Part shown: one piece after another, positions 28,578 to 38,740 of the stretch
Layout: each line of letters starts with the position of its first letter
Numbering within the stretch: the first letter of the stretch is position 1
Assembly: GCA_963711465.1 (NCBI GenBank)
Contig: CAVQEG010000002.1
Location: 434,001-498,000, forward strand
Length of the DNA: 64,000 bases
From: CAVQEG01 sp963711465
GTDB lineage: Bacteria > Bacteroidota > Ignavibacteria > OLB7
Reading direction: 5' to 3'
Made by a program: the position numbers and the translations under genes
The notes under the pieces: generated by a model
What the model was told of the DNA's origin: nothing
Seen by the model: only the letters and a program-made list of their open reading frames with translations
The model's database searches: none

Positions 28578-28606
28578 GGGAGATCGGTGCTCGGCGCGGC
28601 TCGAAA

Positions 28607-29410
28607 CTATTCCGCCAGGTCATCGCCCGCCGCACGAGCCGACGATGGTGGTGGCACTACCGTTCCCGGATCGACGCGCAGTTGCTGCAGCCTGAGGCGA
28701 CACTCGTGCTTCGGAGTTTTCTCGAAGAGCGATTCGTAGAGGCGCAGCGCTTCGCTACGGTGGTCGGCGTCGGTGGCATCGAGTTTCCAGAGCCAGTAGT
28801 GCAGTTCGGCTCGCTGTCTGTCGTCGGTGGCCTGCGTCAAGATTTCGCGCAGCATCTGTTGCCCCGACTCCGGCTCTCCGTCTGACGCCGCGATGCGTGC
28901 CAGAAGTATCGCGCCACTGAACTGCGTATCGCGTTTCGACAGCTCCTCGGAGATGGCCAAACACTCCTCCACCTGACTCCGCGCTGCCCGGAGTGACGCC
29001 ACCCGCCACGATCCCCGCTCAGCTTCCGGGACGTACTGGGAAAGGAACACGGGCATCTCACGTTCCGACTCGACGAGCTCCAGCAGCACGCGCGCGCTTC
29101 CCGCCAGCCAATAGCTCAAACCGTATCGAAAGCCGATCGCGCGATGCTCCGTGGCCGCGGTGCTGAAGTGTTCCAGTGCTCGATCGTACTCGTGGCGATT
29201 GGTGTACACCGTGCCCATATTCCCCTGCGCTATGGCTACTCCCCGACGGTCGCCCAACTCCTCACCGATTCGCCGCCAGACCCCATAGCACTCCAGCGCG
29301 CGATCGAATTCGCCACGGTCTGCGAATACAATGCCCATGTTCCCCTGCGCATACGCCACGACCCGGCGGTCTCCCAACTCCTCGCTGATTCGCAAACAGG
29401 CGCCATCAGC
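28607..29410 (-). pseudogene. Array copy 7, C-terminal part in the shifted frame
   Basis: This frame continues copy 7 after a +1 shift near 29411. It begins with ...ADGACLRISEELGD and carries two more 40-aa TPRs (AYAQGNMGIVFADRGEFDRA; AIAQGNMGTVYTNRHEYDRA). The conserved C-terminal cap follows (QRAELHYWLWKLDATDADHR). The open frame extends upstream to 29548, but those residues are a shadow of the first frame. It would be translated only by frameshifting or after reversion. Confidence 0.75.
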
Positions 29411-31946
29411 TCTCCTGAGCACGGTCGAATTCGCCGAGAACCTGGTACACATTGCCCATGTTCGACCGCGCATACGCCTCGCCCTGCCGGTCTCCCAACT
29501 CCTCGCTGATACGCAACGACAGACGAAGACTCTCCAGGGCTCGATCATTCTCGCCTCGATCTCGGAACACCGTACCCATATTCAAGCGCAAGGTCGCCAC
29601 GCCCCGGCGGTCTCCCAACTCCTCGCTGATTCGCAAATGCACGCCGAGGCTCTCCAGCGCTCGATCGTATTCGCCGCGAAGCGCGTACACGCTGCCAATG
29701 TTCCCCTGCGCTATCGCCACACCGTGCCGGTCTCCCAACTCCTCACACAGGTCGAGAGACCGCTTCAGTTCCTCCAACGCTTCGTCATTCTCTCCGCGCA
29801 ACCGCAAAAAGACCCCCAGCTGGACTCGCGAGGCTGCTTCCTCGGCCATGTCTCCGCGCGCTTCGGCCCGGCGCAATCGCTCCCGGCTCAGTTCCATCCC
29901 GTACGACCACCGCCCGAGACGGTCCAGGAGGTCGACCACCCTACCGATCCCGACGCCCCGCTCCACGGCATCCGACTCGGTCCAGTGCTGCAACCCACGC
30001 CGGTACCACTCGTCGATCACGCTCCCATCCGGTTCCTCCGCCCAGTAGCCCAGAACCTGGTACGATGTCTCGCGTGCATATAGTGACAGAAACACCGGAA
30101 TCGTCGACAGACTCTCCCGCAACCGATCGCTCGCGCCCGCCTCGTGGAGCTGATAGGCCAATTCGCTCGCCGTGCGCACGGGAACCCTCGCTCCATCGCC
30201 GATCGCCGACTCCACGCCCATCTTGAAGTACTCTGCCACTCCCCGGTGCGTCGCCTGGCGCTTCTGCTCGTCGCTCAAATACCGCTTCTCCACTGCACGG
30301 CGAAGGTAGTCGTGGAAGAACGTCAGGCGTCCCTCCTTGCGAACCAGGTGGTAGTCCAGTCCCGCTACCATCGTCGCGATCTTCAGCCGCGCAATCCCGC
30401 TGATCTCCGAGAGTTCACGTTCGTCGAGTCCGCTGCGGCTTGCCCACAGCAGCGTCATCACATCGCGAACCGCACGCATGTTGTAGTCCTCCTCCAGGCG
30501 CTCGAGCATCCGCTGGAACAGATCCTCGGTGCCGGTTGCCTCCAGGTAGCTTTCGATCTTCGCGTCGAGCTCTTCATGGCGTCCGACAAGGCGCAGCTCT
30601 TCGAGCAACGTCTTGAGGAACAGCGGGTGACCGCACTTGTAGTCCGAGGCGATGCGTTTGATCTGCCGCGGGTTGAGTGACTTGCGGTACTCGGCCAGAT
30701 AGCGCACGATGATCGTTTCGCGCTCGGCTTCACTGAGGGCCTGCATGCCGAGGCGAGACCAGCCGCGCCTCTTCAATGCGACGAGTGTGCCCTCGACCGT
30801 CGAGCTGAGGATCAGGCGGATCAATGGGGAAATCACATCCGGTATCCACCGCAGCGTCAGCGCCTCACCCTGCAACTGGTTGAGTCCGTCGAGGATCAGC
30901 ACCATCGATCGGCCCTCCTGTTTCAAGGCGTGGTCGGCGTAGCCAAGCCACTGGCCCAACGCCGTCTGCAGCTTCGCCGGCTCCGAGGGGATCTCCTCCT
31001 CGCGGCCGAAGCGTTCGTTGATCTCCATGCAGACGTGACGGATGATCGCGTAGTGGTCGGTCGCCGTCGCGCCGATACCCACGTAGTGCTCGACGACGCG
31101 TGTCTCGGGGTGCGTGCGACGGTATTGCTCGGCCCAGAAGGCGAAGAGCGAACTCTTGCCACTTCCGCTCTCAGCGTAGACCACCAGCGGAAGGTCATTT
31201 GACTCGGCATGATCGCTCAGGCGCTTGAGATGCTGTGGGTTGGCGATATAGGCGCGTCGTCGGCTCTGAGCGAACGCCACGTGCCGCGCACGCTCTTCCT
31301 CCAGAGGCGTCGGGGGTTTGGCATCGGCGAAGTCGGTCTTGATGATCTCGATCAGATCGTCGTAGATCAACTCGCCGAGCAGGCTTGGATCGCGATACTC
31401 CTGCACACTCGCCCCCGCATCACGTATTCGCTGCTGGTAGGCCTCCAGACGAGCTTTCTCCTCATCCTCGAAGGCGTCGTCGAGACTTGCGCGGTGACGG
31501 CGGAAGTAGAACCGCCCCCGGCCGACCGGACCCGACTCCGCCGGTACGAGCGACCGATTCAGCACTCCGTACTGCGCTTCCATTTCCGTGATCGACATCT
31601 GCGCCAGTGCTGCCTCCTCGACCCACGGGTACAGCTCCAGCAACGTCGGGTCCTTCTGTACATCCAGATAACTCGGGATGAACCCGTAGCGCTCGCCGGT
31701 GATGCCGATGAAATACGGACGGCACTTGTCGATCTCCTCCAGGCACGTACGGATCACCTGACCGAGCGCCACGTCTTCGTCGGTCAGCCCCCACCTGAGA
31801 TCCACCTCGGTGAAGGTGATGCCACGCTCGCGACAGAGAGCGCGGATTTCGGGGAAGATCTTCTTCACCAGGTGTTCGCGTTCTTCCTGCAGATCGCGGA
31901 AAGTCGAGCTGATGAACACGCGGAGTTCGTTATTCGACGACGGCAT
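29406..31946 (-). CDS. Array copy 7: DUF4062-NACHT-TPR protein, truncated by a +1 frameshift
   Basis: The 846 aa start at 31946 (MPSSNNELRVF). DUF4062 lies at residues 7-95, Walker A AESGSGKSS at 258-266 and Walker B MVLILDGLNQL near 345. The middle linker (SELAYQLHEAGASDRLRESL) belongs to the same lineage as copies 2 and 4. Three TPRs follow (IAQGNIGSVYALRGEYDRAL and related), ending at GEFDRAQES. One extra base near 29411 creates the stop at 29406-29408; removing it joins the frame to 28607-29410 and restores five TPRs plus the cap. The start overlaps the end of copy 6 by 17 bp. A sequencing error is possible. Confidence 0.85.
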   Translation of the reverse strand: MPSSNNELRVFISSTFRDLQEEREHLVKKIFPEIRALCRERGITFTEVDLRWGLTDEDVALGQVIRTCLEEIDKCRPYFIGITGERYGFIPSYLDVQKDPTLLELYPWVEEAALAQMSITEMEAQYGVLNRSLVPAESGPVGRGRFYFRRHRASLDDAFEDEEKARLEAYQQRIRDAGASVQEYRDPSLLGELIYDDLIEIIKTDFADAKPPTPLEEERARHVAFAQSRRRAYIANPQHLKRLSDHAESNDLPLVVYAESGSGKSSLFAFWAEQYRRTHPETRVVEHYVGIGATATDHYAIIRHVCMEINERFGREEEIPSEPAKLQTALGQWLGYADHALKQEGRSMVLILDGLNQLQGEALTLRWIPDVISPLIRLILSSTVEGTLVALKRRGWSRLGMQALSEAERETIIVRYLAEYRKSLNPRQIKRIASDYKCGHPLFLKTLLEELRLVGRHEELDAKIESYLEATGTEDLFQRMLERLEEDYNMRAVRDVMTLLWASRSGLDERELSEISGIARLKIATMVAGLDYHLVRKEGRLTFFHDYLRRAVEKRYLSDEQKRQATHRGVAEYFKMGVESAIGDGARVPVRTASELAYQLHEAGASDRLRESLSTIPVFLSLYARETSYQVLGYWAEEPDGSVIDEWYRRGLQHWTESDAVERGVGIGRVVDLLDRLGRWSYGMELSRERLRRAEARGDMAEEAASRVQLGVFLRLRGENDEALEELKRSLDLCEELGDRHGVAIAQGNIGSVYALRGEYDRALESLGVHLRISEELGDRRGVATLRLNMGTVFRDRGENDRALESLRLSLRISEELGDRQGEAYARSNMGNVYQVLGEFDRAQES

Positions 31947-34900
31947 CGTCGGCCTCGGCTGTGGGTGATGATGGGGAAGTAGCGGCGCGGAGCTCTTCGA
32001 GCCTCACGCGGTAGTGGTGCTCTGGAATGCGCTCGAATAGCGCCGCGTAGAGTTGTTCGGCTTCCAAGCGGTGGTCGGCATCGGTGGCGCTGAGTTTCCA
32101 GAGCCGGTAGTGCAGTTCGGCACATTGCCCCATCCGCTCCTCGGACGGGTGCCCCGAGTCTTCGAGGGCCGGTGTGGGTGTGGTGGCCTCCTCCAACAGC
32201 CCGGTAAGGCGTTGCAGTGCAACGTTTCTACCTCCCTCTGCCGCTTCGATCCGTGCAAGCAGAACGCGACCCTTGAACAGCGTGTCCGCCTTCGACAACT
32301 CCTCGCTGATCGACACGCACTCTTCGGCCTGCTCCCGCGCCACCCGTAGCGAAATGGCCTGCCACGTCCCACCCTCCGCATCGGGGACGTACTCCCGCAG
32401 GTACTCCGGCAACTCCCCCTCCTGCTCGACGAGTTCCACCAGAACGCGGGCCGTTCCCCACAACCAGTCTGTCAGCCCATCGCGGAAGCCGATCTCACCG
32501 TGCTCCGTCGCTGCCTGCCGATAGCACGCCAGCGCCTCGCCGTACTCCCCGCGACTCCAATGCACAGTGCCCCGATTGCCCACGGCAACGCCAATGCTCC
32601 TGCGATCGCCAAGTTCTCGCGCGATCGCCTCCAACTCAGCATAGCACGCCTGCGCCTCGCTGTACTCCCCGCGGCTCGAATGCACAACGCCACGATTGCC
32701 CACGACAGTGGCAATGCTCCTGCGATCGCCAAGCTCCCGCGCGATCGCCTCCTGTTCACTAACGCACGCCAGCGCCTCGCTGTACTCCCCACGACTCCAA
32801 TGCACACTGCCACGATTGCCCACGGCATGGGCAATGCTGCTGCGATCGCCAAGCTCCCGCGCGATCTCCTCCAACTCAGCATAGCACGCCTGCGCCTCGC
32901 TGTACTCCCCGCGACTCGAATGCACATTGCCACGATTGCCCACGGCACGGGCAATGCTGCTGCGATCGCCAAGCTCCCGCGCGATCGCCTCCTGTTCACC
33001 ATAGCACGCCAGCGCCTCGCTGTACTCCCCGCGACCGTAATGCACAATGCCACGATTGCCCACGGCACGGGCAATGCTGCTGCGATCGCCAAGCTCCCGC
33101 GCGATCGCCTCCTGTTCACCATAGCACGCCAGCGCCTCGTTGTACTCCCCGCGATTCAAATGCACATTGCCACGATTGCCCACGGCACGGGCAATGCTGC
33201 TGCGATCGCCAAGCTCCCGCGCAATCGCCTCGTGTTCACCATGACACGCCAGCGCCTCGCTGTACTCCCCGCGAATCGAATGCACATTGCCACGATTGCC
33301 CACGGCAACGGCCATGCTCCGGCGATCGCCAAGCTCGCGCGCGATCTCCTCCGCCTCTCGTGCCAGTCGCTCCGCTTCCTCCATCCGACCCAGGTTGCGT
33401 GTCAGCCGCGTAAGCGACGACAATGCCTGCGATTCTCCGGTGCGGTCCCCAACCTCCCGCAGCAACTCCACGCGCTCGCGCTGCAACCGCTCGGCATCCA
33501 CCCACGCGCCGATTCGATTCAGTAAATCGGCAACTGATCCCAGCACCGCAGCACGCCGATCCGCTTCCCGCCTCTCCCGCTCTGCGCATCGCTCCACTCC
33601 TGCATTGTACGCGGCTGCCACCGCCGCTGCATCCACCGACGACCACAGCCGCAGTACCTCCTCACTCTCGGCGGCCCACATCTCCTCGAACCGCTCCATC
33701 TCCGTCAGTGCCGCCTCCAGACGCGCTCGCTCTCCCAGGTTCTCCAGCGCATGGAGCAACTCACGGGTCGCGCGAAGGCCCACCGCCGAGCCCTCGAAGT
33801 AGTTGGCTAGCTCTGCGTAGCCCTGCCGCTTCTTCCCCGCATCGGTCAGATATCGCTTCTCGACCGCTCGTCGCAGGTAGTCGTGGAAGAACCCCAGCAC
33901 CCCCTCCCGACGCACCAGGTGGTAGTCCAGACCCAGCAGCAGCGTCGAGAGCTTCAGACGTCCGATCCCGGTCAGCTCGCCAAGCTCCTCTTCGCTCAGT
34001 CCACCACGCGAGCACCACAGCAACGACATCACCTCGCGTACAACCTTCTGCGAGTAGTCATCCTCCAGTCGCTCCAGCACACGCTGGAACAGATCCTCCG
34101 TCCCCGATGTCCGCAGGTACTGGCCGATCCGTTCGTCGAGCTTCTCGTGGCTGCTGTCCAGTCGCAACTCCTCCAGCAGCGTCCGCAGAAACAGCGGATG
34201 CGAGCACTTCGCGTCTTCCACGATTCTGGTCACCTGCTCCTTCGACAACGCCTTGTGATACTCCGACAGATACCGCACGATCACCCCCTCTCGCTCACGC
34301 TCCTTCAGCGGTTGCATCGCAAGCTCACGCCAGCCACGTCGCCGCAGATCCACCAGCGTCTGCTCCACCGTTGAGGTGATGATCAGCTTCACCCCCGCTG
34401 GCATCATCGGCGGTAGCCAGTGCAGATCGAGCGCACGGCCGGTGAGCTGATTTATCCCGTCGATCACCAGCAGCATCGGCGCGCCGACGCCGAAGCCCAG
34501 CCAGTTGGCGAAGTCGCGTTCCATCTCTTCCGGCTTCGACGGGATCTCTTCGCTCCGTTCGTATCGTTCCCTGATCTCCTCGATCACGTGCCGGATGATT
34601 CCGAGGTGATCCGAGTCGCCTGCGCCGATGCCGACGTAGTGCTCGACGATGAACGACTCCGGCTCGCGACGCTTCTGCTGCTGGCACCAGAACGACACCA
34701 GCGAACTCTTCCCCGATCCACTCTCGGCATAGAGAATCAGCGGTGGCGCACCGGCATCCTGATACCACGCGCTCAGTTCGCTCAGATACTCCGGGTTCGG
34801 TATGTAGGCGCGCCGGCGTGATGCGGCGAACGCCTCGTGACGAATCCGCTCCTGCTCAAGCGCTGTCGGCGCTACCGCATCGGCGTAGTCACGGTCGATC

Positions 34901-35481
34901 GTCCGCCGCAGTTCGTCGTAGACCATCTCACCCAGCGATACCGGATCACGGAATTCCTCGACCGGCAGCCCGGCTTCCCGAACGCGCTGCTGCAATCGCT
35001 CAAGCGCCGCCTGCTCGCTCCCCGTGATCGCAGACTCCTCGCCATAGCGCGAGCGTCGGAAGAAGAAGCGGGCGCGGTCGTTGCCATCGTTCAGCGCGCT
35101 GTGGCGGAACTCCAGGTCGATGATGCTCGCCCCCTCCATCACAGCATCCTCGATCCACGGATAGCGGCCAATGAGTTCGGCATCCTTGTAGATATCGACC
35201 AGGTCGGGCACGTACCCGTAGCGCTCCCCGGTGATGCCGATGAAGTAGGGCCGGCAGCGGTCGATCTCCTCCAGGCACGTACGGATCACCTGACCGAGCA
35301 CGACATCCTCCTCGGTCAGCCCCCACCGCAGATCGACCTCTGTAAAGGTGATCCCCCGCTGGCGGCAGAGCGCGCGGATCTCCGGGAAGATCTTCTTCAC
35401 CAGATGCTCGCGTTCTTCCTGCAGATCGCGGAAGGTGGAGCTGATGAAGACGCGGAGTTCGCTATTCGGCTGCGGCATCAT
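31930..35481 (-). CDS. Array copy 6: DUF4062-NACHT protein with seven near-identical TPRs
   Basis: The 1183-aa protein has the DUF4062 block near residues 8-95 (SELRVFISSTF...VDLRWGLTEED). The linker SRRRAYIPNPEYL and the ATPase with Walker A AESGSGKSS and Walker B MLLVIDGINQL come next. A helical segment of the 'LLHALENLG' lineage follows. Seven 40-aa TPRs with consensus AVGNRGxVHxxRGEYSEALAC / EAIARELGDRSSI are encoded by 120-bp DNA repeats (32521-33360). The conserved cap ends the protein (QCAELHYRLWKLSATDADHR). It overlaps copy 5 by 20 bp (17 bp if the second ATG is used) and copy 7 by 17 bp. Confidence 0.92.
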   Translation of the reverse strand: MMPQPNSELRVFISSTFRDLQEEREHLVKKIFPEIRALCRQRGITFTEVDLRWGLTEEDVVLGQVIRTCLEEIDRCRPYFIGITGERYGYVPDLVDIYKDAELIGRYPWIEDAVMEGASIIDLEFRHSALNDGNDRARFFFRRSRYGEESAITGSEQAALERLQQRVREAGLPVEEFRDPVSLGEMVYDELRRTIDRDYADAVAPTALEQERIRHEAFAASRRRAYIPNPEYLSELSAWYQDAGAPPLILYAESGSGKSSLVSFWCQQQKRREPESFIVEHYVGIGAGDSDHLGIIRHVIEEIRERYERSEEIPSKPEEMERDFANWLGFGVGAPMLLVIDGINQLTGRALDLHWLPPMMPAGVKLIITSTVEQTLVDLRRRGWRELAMQPLKEREREGVIVRYLSEYHKALSKEQVTRIVEDAKCSHPLFLRTLLEELRLDSSHEKLDERIGQYLRTSGTEDLFQRVLERLEDDYSQKVVREVMSLLWCSRGGLSEEELGELTGIGRLKLSTLLLGLDYHLVRREGVLGFFHDYLRRAVEKRYLTDAGKKRQGYAELANYFEGSAVGLRATRELLHALENLGERARLEAALTEMERFEEMWAAESEEVLRLWSSVDAAAVAAAYNAGVERCAERERREADRRAAVLGSVADLLNRIGAWVDAERLQRERVELLREVGDRTGESQALSSLTRLTRNLGRMEEAERLAREAEEIARELGDRRSMAVAVGNRGNVHSIRGEYSEALACHGEHEAIARELGDRSSIARAVGNRGNVHLNRGEYNEALACYGEQEAIARELGDRSSIARAVGNRGIVHYGRGEYSEALACYGEQEAIARELGDRSSIARAVGNRGNVHSSRGEYSEAQACYAELEEIARELGDRSSIAHAVGNRGSVHWSRGEYSEALACVSEQEAIARELGDRRSIATVVGNRGVVHSSRGEYSEAQACYAELEAIARELGDRRSIGVAVGNRGTVHWSRGEYGEALACYRQAATEHGEIGFRDGLTDWLWGTARVLVELVEQEGELPEYLREYVPDAEGGTWQAISLRVAREQAEECVSISEELSKADTLFKGRVLLARIEAAEGGRNVALQRLTGLLEEATTPTPALEDSGHPSEERMGQCAELHYRLWKLSATDADHRLEAEQLYAALFERIPEHHYRVRLEELRAATSPSSPTAEADDAVVE
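32521..33360 (-). repeat. Seven tandem 120-bp coding repeats (TPRs of array copy 6)
   Basis: The units begin at 32521, 32641, 32761, 32881, 33001, 33121 and 33241, an exact 120-bp period. The inner units differ at only a few positions. Each encodes one 40-aa TPR. Differences cluster at the 'VHxxRG' and 'CYxExE' positions, which are surface positions of TPR helices. The homogeneity implies recent expansion or conversion. Confidence 0.92.
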
Positions 35482-38400
35482 CGGCCTCGGGTGATGGTGT
35501 GGGTTTGGCCGCGCGGAGCTCCTCGAGCTTCACGCGATAGTCGTGCTTTGGAATGCGCTCGAATAGCGCCGCGTAGAGTTGTTCGGCTTCCAAGCGGTGG
35601 TCGGCATCGGTGGCGCTGAGTTTCCAGAGCCGGTAGTGCAGTTCGGCACGCTGCGCGTCGTCGCCCCGCTCACCAACCAGGCCGCGCAATGCGGTCATCG
35701 CTCCCTGGGCATCACCTTCGGCAGCGATAACACGGGTCAGCAGCACACGGCCGGCAAACAGCGTATCGAACTGCGAGAGCTCCTCGCAGATCGATACGCA
35801 CTGCTCGGCATACCCTCGCGCGACGCCCAGTGCTGCCGCACGCCACGACGACGACTCGGCATCACGCACGAACGATCGGAGAAACGGGGGAATCGCAGAC
35901 GTGGGATCGACATCCCCTTCGACGACGTCCACCAGCACGCCGGCAATGCCGTGCAGCCAAACGCACAGACCGGAGCGATCGCCCATCTCGCGATGTTCCT
36001 CAGCGGCAAGGCCGAAGCACTCCAGTGCCTCGGCATGCATTCCGCGGGATGCCAGCACGGCGCCTCTGTTGCCGATCGCGAGCGCCACGCCGCGACGATC
36101 TCCCAATTCGCGCGCGATCGATTCCTTCTCGTCATAACACGCAAGCGCTTCGGCATACTCGCCGCGGTCGAAATGCACCGTTCCCCGATTACCGATCGCC
36201 AGGGACATGCCCTTTCGATCGCCAAGATCGCGCGCGATCGATTCCTGTTCGGCATAACACGCAAGCGCTTCGACATACTCGCCGCGGTCAGCATGCAGAA
36301 TCCCCCGATTACCGAGGGACACGCTCAAGCTCCGTCGATTTCCCAACTCGCGCACGATCGACTCCTGCTCGAGATAGCATGCCAGCGCATCGGAATGCTC
36401 GCCGCGCTGATGAAGCATGATCGCCCGGTTTCCGACAGCCCGGGCCACGCCATTGCGATCACCCAGTTCGCGCGAGATCGACCCGCACTCATCGAAGCAA
36501 GCTACCGCCTCGGCATATTCGCCTCGATGGAATCTGACGGCTCCGAGGTTGCTGAGGGCGAATTCGATCCCACGTCGATCATCGAGATCGCGCGAAATGG
36601 ACTCGGCCTCTCGGGCGTACAGCACCGCCTCTTCGGAACGCCCAAGCTGCAACGACGCCCGTGAGAGCACGACGAGCGCACTTGACTCCACCGTCCGATT
36701 ACCAAGCCGGCGCGCCGCGTCCAGTCGACGGCGCTCGAGTCTCTCGGCCGCCATCCAGCCGCCGATGCCGTCATACAACCGGCTCAACATTCCCATCACC
36801 TTCAGCTCACGCTCCTGGTCGGCGCCGGCGTCCCATTGGTCGAGTGACGAGCCATACGCCGCAACCACCCGATCGACATCCACACTCGACCACAACCGCA
36901 GTACCTCCTCGGAGTCCGAGGCCCACAGCGCCGCGAAGCGATCGATCTGCGCCAGCGCTCGCTCCAACGCCTCGCGATCACCCAGGTGCTCCAGCGCGCC
37001 GAGCAGTTCCAGCGCCGTGCGTGCATCGATTGTCATGCCTTCGAAATACTGCGCCAGCCGGCGCCAGAACTCCTGCTGTGCGTCGCTGCTGCTCAGATAT
37101 CGTTTCCCCACCGCCCGCCGCAGATAGTCGTGGAAGAATGTCAGCACGCCGTCCTTGCGGACCAGATGGTAGTCCAGTCCGCTCAGCATCGTCGACAGCT
37201 TCAATCTCCCGATGCCGGTGATATCAGCCAGGTCCGTCTCGTCGAGTCCCTGGCGGCTGCACCAGATCAGCGACATCACCTCGCGAACCGACCGCGTCGA
37301 ATAATCATCCTCCATCCGCTCGAGCACCTGCTGGAACAGATCCTCCGTCCCCGTGGTGCGCAGGTATCGCTCGATGCGTGACTCCAGTTGCTCGTGGCTC
37401 GAATCGATTCGCAGCTCCTCCAGCAGCGTCCGCAGGAAGAGCGGATGCGCGCACTTCGCGTCCGCCGCCAATCGCCCCACCTGCTCGCTCGACAATGCCT
37501 TGTGGTACTCCGACAGGTAGCGCACCACCACCGCCTCGCGCTCCTTCTCCGTCAGCGGCTGCATCCCCAGCGTCTGCCAGCCACGGCCGCGCAGATCGAC
37601 CAGCGTCTGCTCGACCGTACTGGTGATGATCAGCTTCACACCCGGCGGCATCACCGGCGGCAGCCAGCGCAGATCGAGTGCCCGGCCGGTCAACTGATTG
37701 ATCCCGTCGATAACGATCACCAGCGGTTTGCCGACCGCGAATCCGAGCCAGTTCGCGAATTCCCGCTCGATCTGCTCCGGCTTCGATGGAACTGCGTCAG
37801 CCCGCTCGAACCGCTCCTGAATTTCCTCCATCACATGCCGCATGATCGCCAGGTGGTCGCTCGAGCCCGCCCCGATACCGACGTAGTGCTCCACGATCGG
37901 CAGTTCCGGCCGCAGCGAGCGCTGAAGCTCGCACCAGAAACTCACCAGCGAACTCTTCCCACTGCCGGACTCCGCGTAGATCACCAGCGGTGTGGAATCT
38001 TCCCCGGCGAACCAGTCGTCGAGCCGCTTCAGGTATCCGGAATTCGGGATGTAGGCGTGGCGGCGAGACTCTGCAAACGCACGGTGACGAGAACGTTCTT
38101 CCTCCAGCGGTGTCGGCGGCTTCGATTCGGCGAAGTCGCGTTCGATGATCTCCATCAGCGCATCGTAGACCATCTCGCCGAGCGAGACCGGATCGCGGAA
38201 GTCTTCGACAGGAACTCCGGTTGCGCGGATGCGTCCCTTCAATGCTTCGAGCCGCGACGACTCCAGTTCGTCCACGTCGCACTCGTGTCCCCGTCGGTGA
38301 CGACGGAAGAAGAAGGACGCGCCGTCGGGTTCGTCGCGGTTCGATCGAGGTTCACTGAGCACGGCGTGGCGAATCTCCAGATCGATGATCGACGCCCCCT

Positions 38401-38740
38401 CCATTGCCGCGGTCTGAATCCACGGATACCGTTTCAACAGCTCGGCATCCTTGTAGTACTCGGTCAGCTCCGGAACGTACCCGTAGCGCTCGCCGGTAAT
38501 CCCGATGAAATACGGCCGGCACTTGTCGATCTCCTCCAGGCATGTACGGATCACCTGACCGAGCGCCACGTCTTCCTCGGTCAGCCCCCACCTGAGATCG
38601 ACCTCCGTGAACATGATGCCACGTTCGCGGCAGAGCGCACGGATCTCGGGGAAGATTTTCTTCACGAGGTGTTCGCGCTCCTCCTGCAGGTCGCGGAAGG
38701 TCGAGCTGATGAAGACGCGGAGTTCGTTAGGCGGCGGCAT
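35462..38740 (-). CDS. Array copy 5: DUF4062-NACHT-TPR protein
   Basis: The 1092 aa start MPPPNELRVF. DUF4062 is at residues 5-92, Walker A AESGSGKSS near 272, and Walker B LVIVIDGINQL near 350. The linker is of the 'LELLGALEHLGD' lineage shared with copies 1, 3 and 6. Five TPRs follow (e.g. LAIGNRGTVHFDRGEYAEAL), then the cap (QRAELHYRLWKLSATDADHR). The ATG overlaps the end of the deleted copy 4 by 14 bp. The last 45 residues are almost identical to those of copy 6, which suggests gene conversion. Confidence 0.92.
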   Translation of the reverse strand: MPPPNELRVFISSTFRDLQEEREHLVKKIFPEIRALCRERGIMFTEVDLRWGLTEEDVALGQVIRTCLEEIDKCRPYFIGITGERYGYVPELTEYYKDAELLKRYPWIQTAAMEGASIIDLEIRHAVLSEPRSNRDEPDGASFFFRRHRRGHECDVDELESSRLEALKGRIRATGVPVEDFRDPVSLGEMVYDALMEIIERDFAESKPPTPLEEERSRHRAFAESRRHAYIPNSGYLKRLDDWFAGEDSTPLVIYAESGSGKSSLVSFWCELQRSLRPELPIVEHYVGIGAGSSDHLAIMRHVMEEIQERFERADAVPSKPEQIEREFANWLGFAVGKPLVIVIDGINQLTGRALDLRWLPPVMPPGVKLIITSTVEQTLVDLRGRGWQTLGMQPLTEKEREAVVVRYLSEYHKALSSEQVGRLAADAKCAHPLFLRTLLEELRIDSSHEQLESRIERYLRTTGTEDLFQQVLERMEDDYSTRSVREVMSLIWCSRQGLDETDLADITGIGRLKLSTMLSGLDYHLVRKDGVLTFFHDYLRRAVGKRYLSSSDAQQEFWRRLAQYFEGMTIDARTALELLGALEHLGDREALERALAQIDRFAALWASDSEEVLRLWSSVDVDRVVAAYGSSLDQWDAGADQERELKVMGMLSRLYDGIGGWMAAERLERRRLDAARRLGNRTVESSALVVLSRASLQLGRSEEAVLYAREAESISRDLDDRRGIEFALSNLGAVRFHRGEYAEAVACFDECGSISRELGDRNGVARAVGNRAIMLHQRGEHSDALACYLEQESIVRELGNRRSLSVSLGNRGILHADRGEYVEALACYAEQESIARDLGDRKGMSLAIGNRGTVHFDRGEYAEALACYDEKESIARELGDRRGVALAIGNRGAVLASRGMHAEALECFGLAAEEHREMGDRSGLCVWLHGIAGVLVDVVEGDVDPTSAIPPFLRSFVRDAESSSWRAAALGVARGYAEQCVSICEELSQFDTLFAGRVLLTRVIAAEGDAQGAMTALRGLVGERGDDAQRAELHYRLWKLSATDADHRLEAEQLYAALFERIPKHDYRVKLEELRAAKPTPSPEADDAAAE

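Noticed and set aside
32500..33525. CRISPR-like regular repeats
   Set aside because: The 120-bp period is coding, has no unique spacers, and translates to TPRs of copy 6. The plus-strand frame across it is a shadow.
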